The notes under the pieces were generated by a model, which was given only the letters and a program-made list of their open reading frames with translations, was not told where the DNA came from and searched no databases. Positions 56,223 to 64,000 of a DNA stretch of 64,000 bases are shown here, piece by piece (the stretch's first letter is position 1; the number at the start of each line of letters is the position of its first letter). Origin of the DNA: Megalonaias nervosa (taxonomy: Eukaryota; Mollusca; Bivalvia; Unionida; Unionidae). Made by a program: the position numbers and the translations under genes. The DNA lies in the NCBI GenBank assembly GCA_016617855.1, contig JAECUM010000832.1, positions 1-64,000 of the forward strand. Reading direction: 5' to 3'.

Positions 56223-57035
56223 CTACCTTATCATCAGATGAGGTAGTACCATCTTTTTCTTTTCCTCTTCCTCCTTTTTTTGTTCTTCTAGATTTGTCGC
56301 TTCCCGTGTTGCATCCATAGACAGTTCGTCCAAGTGCATCTGGAGTTCCAAACGTTTATCTTGTCTGTTCATTGTCCTGTATTTTGATGCATCAATAATG
56401 GGTAGCCAGATTGGCAAACGCACCGCTTGTATGCTTGAAGCTTGGACGTGAAGAAGACATCCCTTGCATAAATTACAATACAGACCACATGCAATACCTA
56501 ACATGGAAAAGAGATACAGCGCTGACATAAAAGAAACTTTTTCTTCATTTTTGTTTTACACTGAAACACACTATTAGGTGAAAAAAAACAACACACACAC
56601 ACTAGACTACAAACATATTTAATGCATTCTATTTCTAAAACTAAGACATTCACATATACACACCAAACATACAAACAAACAAAATTTTAGCAATTGATTT
56701 GTCTCTTTCTAGAGATCTGTGTAGCCCTGAAAAGGGCTTTTTGTTTTTGACGATTCTTCCTGACTGTCTTTAATTTATGCGAGGACGACCTCGGCAGGCT
56801 TCACCACAAGATGCAGCCTGCTTTTGTGGAAGGAGAAGAACTCTTCAGTGTCCACTCTACATTAAATATCTCCTCCCTGTCTTTGTTGCCTCTGCTCTTA
56901 CTGTTGTTGCCTCTGCTGTTTCTACTGTCTGTATTTGTCTGTCCACATTTTCTCTTCCTTAGTGACTTCGTCATGGAAGACCTCTTTAATGAGGTCCTAT
57001 GTTATTTTCGGGCTTCGGAATCAGGTTTTGCCTGA
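56223..57035 (-). other. Unplaced mobile-element-like fragment
   Basis: The minus strand has a 101-codon frame at 56,528-56,223 with an N-terminal hydrophobic segment and an E/K-rich tail. Upstream is a perfect histone-like stem-loop (56,723-56,738), and further upstream basic and glutamine-rich frames. It may be another Polinton-A-type fragment, but no conserved protein links it. Function unknown. Confidence 0.25.
56723..56738 (-). terminator. Perfect histone-like 3' stem-loop
   Basis: On the minus strand AGCCCTTTTCAGGGCT has a perfect 6-bp stem and the TTTC loop, followed by ACACA. This is the closest match in the window to the metazoan histone stem-loop. The gene it would end (above 56,740 on minus) is not identifiable. 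Confidence 0.5.
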
Positions 57036-57235
57036 TACGGTGCAAATGCACGTGGGATTCATTCAGCTCGGCTAACTTGGAAGCATTTGGGCTGACCAGA
57101 CTTTATATAATGCGATTGATAACATAACCTAGAGTCACAGAAAGTGAAAAGAGCATATATTCATAGTGTAAATCCATAAAAAAACAACATTCACCATTTT
57201 TCAAAATTCAACATGTTTATTCAAATTTTTCCTCC

Positions 57236-58170
57236 CAGAATGGTATTTGTTTCGAGTCTATGCTTTTGAAATAAGTAACACAAAAGAGCGAAGACAACAA
57301 GCTTTGTAAAATTTAACAAATAGTTTATTTCCCTAGAATACAAAGTGAAAAATGAGAAGAAAAAAAGAACATACGGTATTGCGAATTAAATCCAAAAATA
57401 ATCCAAGAATTAAAGACACAAGTCCTAATAATAAAAAGTCCCAAATAAAACTCAGTTCAAGTCTCGAAGAGGTTTAAATTGAAGGCGATGACGTGTCTGT
57501 TATGGCCTGTGTAGTGCTGATGCGTCAGCAGTCTCTTGATGAATCACAGAAATATTATTCCAGGTTTGAATTCAGTATAAATTCCAATGAATGTCTTTAA
57601 CCAAGAATTTTGTCGGGGCACTTTTGTATTTCCAGAGAAAATAATCACTTGAATTCAATAATTTGAAGAAAATAAAATTCAACCCAAACTGGTCACAACA
57701 TAATACAACTTAAAGTGCTAGATGTTAAAGCATAACTGATAAAATCCTCACAGGCGCAAGATAATATAGTCTTCTGCTTGACCTCAGGTCACAATTAGCA
57801 TTTTCTAAAAATAACCATTATCTAATGGAAAATAACCTTCTAGAATGATCTAATGAGCCTTGTTTATTTACAACATAATAGCGTACACAATTCACATAGG
57901 AATCTCGAAAACCCTGACCCTAATCAACATATTTACGCCTTCTTGTTTACCTGAATAACAATCCAGATAATAAGCTCATACACATAGAGAATAATGAGGT
58001 TATTATTAGTTGTTTACATAAATGAAATAAAACAATTAAAAAAGGTCAATCAGGTCAAGCAGAAATGAACTCAGTTTTGGACAAGGTCAAGTCCAACAAA
58101 CAATGTTACATTACAATAACATGTAATGAAATAAAAAAAAATTAAAACTAACAGACAAACAATTAAATAC
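57236..58170. repeat. Diverged solo LTR of the Gypsy/solo-LTR family
   Basis: It matches the other LTRs in order: AAGTAACACAAAAGAGCGAAG, AACAAGCTTTGTAAAATTTA and TTTATTTCCCTAGAA near the start, and CAACTGGTCACAACA-type text later. Ends are blurred and no TSD was found, so limits are approximate. It borders Polinton-A2. Confidence 0.6.
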
Positions 58171-58361
58171 ATGAGATATTTCATTAGTGACTTGCCGATG
58201 ACGGTAATGCTATCCTGAATTTGGTTTTCATCTGTGCTGGGCTCTTCTGCCACTTTTAATAACGCGGATTTAAATGTCACATTGTTCACTTGGGTTTTAA
58301 ATCAAAATAAAAAGATGAAATTCCCTTTCTTCGTTTCATCCTCCTGTTTAGATATGTATTT

Positions 58362-59650
58362 TTAGATGTAAAATTTATGTTCCAAGTCTATGATTTGGTG
58401 ACAAATATGACATTGTTTCTTCCCTGGCCTAACGTGCGTGCTCGGTCTCGGGTTATTGGCGCGTATGAGATCTTCACAACAAGAGCATAATCTCAGGAGT
58501 TGGAAAGCACATTTCTGCTGTGAACCTTGTGTCATAAGATGTCTTGGTAACACGTAGGGTTGATAAAAGCTCGTTGACAGGCTAAGCAATGGTTTCGTGT
58601 TTTCATCCGGAAGACAGGGTTTAGTGGCTGATCCACCTGACACCTATCTCCGCCGTGAATGTGATGGTCTCGATTGCAAAACCCTTGGTCACAGTAATAA
58701 TTATATCCAATGAATCCTGTGATACTGATAATGGTGTCAAAATGTTCTTCGTGATGGTATACGTGAATGTATTTTTCGTTTGGGGCCCTCGAAACACCAG
58801 GGAACTCACCACTTGAGGGTACACTTTCAACGAGTAACGCGGAGTCAAGACATTTTGCAGTTTTAGCATTTCAGGAATGACGCAGGTCGTGTCTTTCGAG
58901 ATATCAGCTTGTTGTAAAAGGAGTTCTGCTTCTCTTCGTCGTTTGGCTCAGTCCGATTTTTGACTGCTGTCCCAGCTTCTTTTCCATTCTGCATTGTCGT
59001 TCTTGTCTTGTCTGCATACGTTCCTCCCACGACGTTTGTTCCGGCTAAACTCGTCTGGTCTTGGGTGTTGTTGACTTTGACGATGCTGCCTTTGGTGCTG
59101 TGAAGGTCGTCTACAAATAACTCTTTCTGCGTCTGCTCCCTTACGGAGGGGATACATAGGTCATGTAAAGTGTATCTTTGCCGTCGGTGATGTGAAACTG
59201 GTCAACGGATTGCTGAACGTTTTAAAGCTTATCGATGACTTTGGAAGATGTGAATTCTTACAGGCTGCTAAACTCGATCCAAACGGATGACCTAAAACTT
59301 TCGTGATAAATGGAAAGTATTAGACGATCGTCTTCTTTGGTTGGCTTGGCATTCTCGTTTGAGTGTGGTTGCAATGGAATCCTACAAATCGGTGATGAAA
59401 CTTTCTGATTTCTCGAGCATCACCTCTGACTTAAAATATTTAAACATCACCGTGTAAGTCGTAGTTCTAAATTTTCTGGAGGAGCGTCTTTGTGTCTCTC
59501 GAATGTGGAAATACTTTCCGGGTGCTACTGGGTGATTTCAACTGAAGGTAGACTCTCTTGGCCTGGGGGCAGCCGTGGAAAGTGTTGATTCAGGCTCTCC
59601 TTCCTGCATCAAAATCGCTGCCATGGATCTGAGTCAACACTTCCTCCCGT
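58362..59650 (-). pseudogene. Polinton-A2 polymerase B, N-terminal remnant
   Basis: Frames at 58,869-58,621 and 58,643-58,362 match the zinc-rich and following parts of the A1 polymerase (QCHICHQIIDLEHKF). The DNA equals A1 as far as the start codon region near 59,718, where the initiating ATG has been lost. It has no SINE at the A1 SINE site (about 58,710). Many stops and shifts. Confidence 0.6.
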
Positions 59651-59833
59651 GTGTGTGGCGATCTGTCACGTTATGGCCTATTACGATCTTCTTCTTTCTC
59701 ATTGAAATCGTGCGATTGTTTGATCTTGATTGGGAAATTTCACTTTGGCTAGGTTCTACACGCAGCAGACCCCTATAGATAGGGTAAGTGTCTTGGAGTT
59801 ACAGTATTCATTCAACTTTCAAATTGTCAAGAA

Positions 59834-60252
59834 GATGGAAGAGCCAACATAGATCGACCTTCTGGTCAAAGATTTGAGAGGCGTCATACGAAGGTTTACT
59901 TCAGAAAGGACGAGAGACTTCGCATCCTCTCGAGATAAAAGTCAAGATACGTGCTATATCTGTCAGAGAAAAGGATAATGGGTTACAGAATGTTAATAAC
60001 GTCACAGCAGGGCAGAAGTAAATATAGACAAAGGTCAAGATGTCTGTTATAATTTTCAGGAGAAAGGACATTGGTTTTTATAGTGTCCTAAGAAAAAAGA
60101 GAATAAACAAAAGAACCTAGAAGAGGAGGAGAAGATTTCTGAAGATGAAGAACCAATACCCGTCAAGAAAGGCAAGACATGAAACAGAGGAAGAAAAACC
60201 AGAGGAAGAAACAGTGTCCGTGAAGAAATTCAAACGTAAAGACAGTGACTGA
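59834..60252 (+). pseudogene. Polinton-A2 CCHC protein, decayed
   Basis: The start GATGGAAGAGCCAACA is kept, but a stop follows within six codons. The zinc knuckles CYICQ and CYNFQ are still visible near 59,960 and 60,040, the second having lost a cysteine. Aligning with 21,369-21,770 supports the A1 start. Confidence 0.6.
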
Positions 60253-60473
60253 AAGAAATAGAAAAATGGACTTTCATTATGTGTTGTGAAATTTTTATTG
60301 TGATTTAAAAAGACAGAATATACCAGAAAGTAAACATTAGTGTCTCTTGGTGTTGCTTTTTATAATAAAGATCCACTCGCGCGCACTCATACACGCGCAT
60401 CATTCAAACATCATGCGAAAAAGGATGTAAGTTTTAGTTGATTTAATAGTGTCTCTTTTCTAGAGAAGTGGGT

Positions 60474-60489
60474 GGCCCTGAAAATGTCC
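60474..60489 (-). terminator. Histone-like 3' stem-loop (degenerate)
   Basis: Minus strand: GGACATTTTCAGGGCC followed by ACCCA, with two stem mismatches. It is placed exactly as at 22,036, after the coiled-coil gene. Confidence 0.5.
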
Positions 60490-60739
60490 GTTGGGTGTTT
60501 TATTTTTTTTAAAACAAGAAATTATTGGACTTGACACGATGGGCTTTAAGTGCCTTATACTCTTGCCACGACCAAAAGTCTTGCTTCTTCCACTGTTACT
60601 CTGGATGCTTTGGTAGTGATCGCTGCCGCTGTTGATAGTATCTTAGTTGTAGTCATCGTAGAGGTGGTGGTCAATGGGTTGGAATGTTTGGCTCATAAAG
60701 GGCTTTTTCTCTTGGTTCTAATTAAAGAAGTCTGACACA

Positions 60740-61094
60740 TTTGTCTCAGATACCTTTACTTTGCCAAAATGTCTAATAGCACCGTCAACGTTTGACTTTC
60801 ACTGTCTTTCTTCTCTCCTTCGCTCTTTCTCTTCTCTTCTTCCTCTCGTTGTCTTCTTTCCTGTTTTTGCTGTTGCTAATGAATGACAAAGGCCTGTTCT
60901 GTTTCTTTCTGCTGTTGTAAAAATTTCTTTAATTCTTATTTTTGACTTTGTCTAAAATCCTCTACCAAAGGTAAGGAAGGAGAAGGCTGTGAATGTACTC
61001 GTTCCAATACAAATTCTTGCGAAGAGGAAACTAAATCCCAATCAAAATAATTATATTCTGGAAGTTTGGTCGTTTTTGTTCTAGTAGCTGCCAT
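60740..61094 (-). pseudogene. Polinton-A2 coiled-coil protein
   Basis: The ATG at 61,094 starts a frame that keeps the SSSQEFV motif and proline stretch, then becomes a Q/E/K coiled coil with at least two stops. It shows that the A1 gene once had an upstream start. No catalytic motif. Confidence 0.5.
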
Positions 61095-61204
61095 GCCATC
61101 ACTCCTCACATCCCCCGCAGGCGTGCCCCAATACGTGTCTTCTTAGTTTCAGTCATGCTCAAACTATGTCTCATCGATCCACTGTTGGCGGCAGCTAGTG
61201 CCCC

Positions 61205-61247
61205 TATATACTGCACGTGACGTCATCCTTAGCTCTCTTCTGATTGG
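61205..61247. promoter_or_regulatory. Divergent promoter: TATA, TGACGTCA, inverted CCAAT
   Basis: TATATA at 61,205-61,210, TGACGTCA at 61,218-61,225 and GATTGG at 61,242-61,247, in the same order and near-identical spacing as 22,708-22,751. It lies between the coiled-coil gene (-) and the small basic gene (+). Confidence 0.6.
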
Positions 61248-61311
61248 ATGAGGGACTTCGCGCTATAATTTTTTAACATGATTTTGGATTAGTGAATTAT
61301 GTCAGTCGGTT

Positions 61312-61605
61312 TTGATCCGGCCTCAGACTATAAACACCAACGACTCGCCTCGTAGATTCGTCTGTTCTCATGGTAAGATGTGGACAAATGAGTCGTCTAC
61401 CCTAACTTCGGGGATGCTGTTCAACCCGGACTACCCAATTCGTGTGAAGTCATCATGGACTATAACGAAGATTACAGATGCGGCTGTTTGGAAGAGAAGG
61501 GTTTATGTGGAGAGGCAAGGCTGTCTAAAGAGAGTATTGATGTATTATCCCGTTGTGAGACGAAGCTTAAGGAAGAGAAGACCTGTGTTAACTATATTTG
61601 GTTAA
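61312..61605 (+). CDS. Small basic Polinton-A protein
   Basis: The only intact gene of A2: 97 codons. The N-terminus has RRFVCSHGKMWTNESSTLTS, the middle IRVKSSWTITKITD, and the C-terminus is strongly basic (RRSLRKRR). No known family. The ATG could be upstream because A1 and A2 similarity extends to about 61,290. It ends 12 bases before a histone-like stem-loop, the usual 3' UTR length for a histone gene. A core or DNA-binding role is a guess. Confidence 0.45.
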   Translation: MIRPQTINTNDSPRRFVCSHGKMWTNESSTLTSGMLFNPDYPIRVKSSWTITKITDAAVWKRRVYVERQGCLKRVLMYYPVVRRSLRKRRPVLTIFG

Positions 61606-61616
61606 CAAACCACAAC

Positions 61617-61632
61617 GGCCCTTCTTAGAGCC
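61617..61632 (+). terminator. Histone-like 3' stem-loop
   Basis: GGCCCTTCTTAGAGCC followed by ACCCA. The stem has a single mismatch. It lies 12 bases after the stop codon of the small basic gene. Confidence 0.55.
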
Positions 61633-61644
61633 ACCCATTTGTCT

Positions 61645-62334
61645 AGAAAAGATATACTCCTCTAATATTGCCAAAAACTTTTTTTGTTTTTGTGTTGTAC
61701 AAGTGTTTGTTAATGTTTGTTTTTCCCCATAAACTTTTCTGTCCCCAAAATGTCGCTTCCATATTAAATTCTCATTCCTATGGACACATTTAACTTAGGA
61801 TTACCCATACTTATCTAGAGTAACGCGTATTGAAGTCGACTCGAACACTATTGTTATGTCCCCCTCCCCCTTTTGGGATCAGCCACTTGTAACACTGTTG
61901 CCATTTTCCCCCGTTGTCCATTGTCATGACGTCACCTACGTTAATTTCCCGTTTGTCCCTATAATCTTTATGACTTTTTTTCAATGGTAAATCCCATTTT
62001 CCTCCAAATGGCTCATACCACTTGTTAACATTAAACATAATTTCAGTCTTGATTGTACATATTCGATACGATCGACATTTTATTGGCATATGGTAAAAGT
62101 GAACATAAAAAATCAAATAACATGATATTTTGTCAAATCTCAATCTTTGGTATTCCGAACTTATCAAGTATGTATAGACTATGAACTGTATTTCATAATG
62201 CACGATCTACTTTTTCTTGTAAATATTATTTCTTCTAATTATTAGTAACATCAACAACATACACTCTGGTCATTCAGCAGATTTGGGTCTATTATGTTTG
62301 CACTCGTGTGTATTTTCTACATGGTTCCTTACAG
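61645..62334. other. NHE intron, no gene
   Basis: No supported gene or repeat, only short shadow frames such as a minus-strand 130-codon frame with no motif. Confidence 0.45.
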
Positions 62335-62484
62335 ATTTAGGAGATTTAACCACAAATACCTGAAGCCATTATTAATGAGGGAAGATCCGAAGGTAAAAGC
62401 AACTAAACTAGTTTATGTTTACAACGAAGTCAGTGAGAGGGATGCTTTGAAATATGTCAGCTCATTTAGTGGAAACGTGACAAG
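62335..62484 (+). CDS. Na+/H+ exchanger exon (part 7)
   Basis: Begins after CCTTACAG and ends before GTAAAT. With the two bases from 52,958 it encodes KFRRFNHKYLKPLLMREDP and then ATKLVYVYNEVSERDALKYV. This is the cytosolic region of plasma-membrane NHEs, after the MAGVEDI segment. The order and phase agree. Confidence 0.85.
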
Positions 62485-63174
62485 GTAAATCTTTTGCCCT
62501 TATACAATTTGTGTTATGGTAACAATATGAAAAGTTCAAAGATATTTCTTCACAGTAACGTTTTTAATCCACAACTATGTAAGAACAGTTTGAATTTAAC
62601 AATGGTTCATTCTGCTTTCAGTATCTTAATGAGGTTAAAATATAAATGATTCTATGAACAGTTCTAATGATTCTATGAACAGTTACATATCTTATTTTAA
62701 TCCTCATATATATGTAAATTTTATACAGATATCTCTGAGCTAACGGGTAGATAAAGAATGGTACATTTTTTAATATTGGTATGTAGATTCTGTTAACTAT
62801 GCTTATACATAATATGCGAAATTTTATCGTCAAAAATCCATATTCATAGTACGTTCTCTAGAGTATCAATTCACATTCTGTTCATTACATAAAAAAATAT
62901 ATTTTTTATTTATTGTAACTCTTTAGTTTAACTCAATCTTTCAATTCCTTTGTCATTTAGATATTGAAAAGATTCACAATAAGTTTGGTAGAGTGAACAA
63001 AGTGTAAAGTGATACATTCTGTAATAAATACTTAAAGATTATCAAAAAGTTTGCAGAGAAAATTTGAAAATGCTAGTCGCTTATCATAATTGAAACCATT
63101 TTAAAGTCACGTGACAGATGCTAACACAATTCTTAGATTCTAACATTCCTTCAAATTCTCTGTATTTTTTCAAG
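62485..63174. other. NHE intron
   Basis: AT-rich, with no gene. Confidence 0.4.
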
Positions 63175-63244
63175 ACCAGCATCATCTATAGCGTTACAAC
63201 CTAACCAATCAATAATAGTGAACAGAGGTTCCTCGGCATTAAAT
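63175..63244 (+). CDS. Possible Na+/H+ exchanger exon (part 8)
   Basis: After TTTTTTCAAG and before GTAAGT. With the two preceding bases it reads RPASSIALQPNQSIIVNRGS. Phase fits the previous exon, but the sequence is not distinctive. Confidence 0.5.
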
Positions 63245-63458
63245 GTAAGTTGTTGAAAGTATGACTAAATATGTTGCATATAGGGTTGTAGAGAGCGATC
63301 ACGGGTCGTGGGGTAAGAAAGACCCAGGTCTCTCCTAGTTCTTGTTCAAACAAAATATTTCTTTTATAAAATTAAAAAGTGTTCCCCGGCTGCTCCCCCC
63401 CCCCCCATTGTCGGCCCTGGTTGCATATATTTTTCCGTTATTATATTTTTATTTGTAG

Positions 63459-63818
63459 CCTGATAGAAATTTGTTCATTTGAATGCTGAAAGAACTTGGC
63501 CGTGCAATAATGTCGACATGTAGACGTTTGAAAAGGAAACTTTTCTTGCACAGCAGGCATAAATCTAATGTAAATGCAACTCTTGTCAAAGGCGGAATAA
63601 ACCCATTGAAAGGAAAGAAAAGAAAAACATTCATAAAGACATCTCGAGATGTTATCGAGAATACTTATGTTCTTCTATGCTCATTGGGTCCTGGCAGAAA
63701 ACATGTAGCTAACCATTGCAGTGACAAGCATTGTTTATTTTTTGTTCGTATCGATTTTAGTTCCTTTGCACAAAAACAACATTTCGTTGGTATTCGTGGA
63801 TTTGGGAAGAGTTCTTAA
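63459..63818 (+). CDS. Possible NHE terminal exon or hypothetical gene
   Basis: An acceptor (TATTTGTAG) at 63,458 opens a phase-0 frame PDRNLFI, ended by TGA at 63,480-63,482. An ATG directly follows, and the same frame stays open for 111 codons with a basic N-terminus and a cysteine-rich end. It may be a short terminal exon, or a long exon interrupted by TGA, or a separate gene. No domain is recognised. Confidence 0.3.
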
Positions 63819-64000
63819 TGTCTCACTCAGGTAAATATTTGGGAAGGGATCCTACTGTCACGTTTAAATTGAGTATTAAGATCTGTCACGTGGGGTATAT
63901 TACGGCTAATAGTCGTAATAGTTTCTTGAAGTGTATATAAGGAGAGAACTGGGCAATCAGATTTCATTCCTACTTTGAAGAAATTCTTATTTCTTGTGTT

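Larger units (their letters stand above)
58362..61640 (-). mobile_element. Polinton-A2: partial second copy of Polinton-A
   Basis: The 58.36-61.64 kb stretch matches 19.6-23.16 kb in order and orientation: polymerase N-terminal region (-), CCHC gene (+), histone-like stem-loop, coiled-coil gene (-), divergent promoter, small basic gene (+), stem-loop. Everything downstream of the polymerase N-terminus (polymerase core, ATPase, integrase) is absent. All genes but the last are decayed. Confidence 0.8.

Noticed and set aside
61811..62203. 130-codon minus-strand frame
   Set aside because: No motif, no neighbour, in an intron; likely chance.

Overview
The window is nuclear DNA of an animal. Seven clear exons (plus one possible eighth) of a plasma-membrane-type Na+/H+ exchanger (SLC9/NHE family) run left to right from 27.1 to 63.2 kb, with long introns, good GT/AG sites and many microsatellites. 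No rRNA, CRISPR or bacterial-style operon is visible. A marine invertebrate, perhaps a mollusc, fits the mix of mobile elements, but that is inference.

Region by region. (1) 1-10.9 kb: a minus-strand LINE (ORF1 with zinc knuckles, ORF2 with endonuclease and reverse transcriptase) is split by a nested Gypsy LTR retrotransposon (3593-9181, TSD GGGT) and by a solo LTR of a related family (531-1470, TSD TTAG). The Gypsy element has its integrase upstream of its reverse transcriptase, as in Gmr1-type elements. (2) 10.9-23.2 kb: a decayed Polinton/Maverick (Polinton-A1) with an integrase fragment, small pX-like proteins, packaging ATPase, unrecognised paralogous genes, protein-primed DNA polymerase B, a two-zinc-knuckle protein, a coiled-coil protein and a small basic protein. 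The LINE sits in its integrase gene and a tRNA-derived SINE sits in its polymerase. (3) 24.2-25.3 kb: a second LINE fragment. (4) 27.1-29.7 kb: three NHE exons. (5) 30,049-46,352: a 16.3-kb element (Polinton-B) with 240-bp terminal inverted repeats and a CCTTA target duplication, lying inside an NHE intron. (6) 46.8-63.2 kb: the remaining NHE exons, a 66-bp minisatellite, a LINE 3' end with an (ATG)n tail, a diverged solo LTR, and a partial second copy of Polinton-A (Polinton-A2, 58.4-61.6 kb).

Polinton-B is the most interesting feature. It carries a virus-like set: double-jelly-roll-type major capsid protein, penton-like protein with a large internal insertion, adenain-like protease, FtsK/HerA packaging ATPase, retroviral-type integrase, PLA2 domain with a zinc ribbon, fibre-like protein, and a giant replication protein joining family-B polymerase, SF1 helicase and HNH nuclease. 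Structural genes run on + at the left, replication is on + in the middle-right, and integrase and PLA2 are on -. Its reading frames are broken by five premature stops, all TGA, and by eight frameshifts, most of them at homopolymers. The TIRs differ by about 3 percent. This means a relatively old insertion, assembly errors, or both.

Polinton-A1 and A2 share two features that look borrowed from replication-dependent histone genes: gene ends with histone-like 3' stem-loops followed by ACCCA, and a conserved divergent promoter holding TATA, TGACGTCA and inverted CCAAT boxes.
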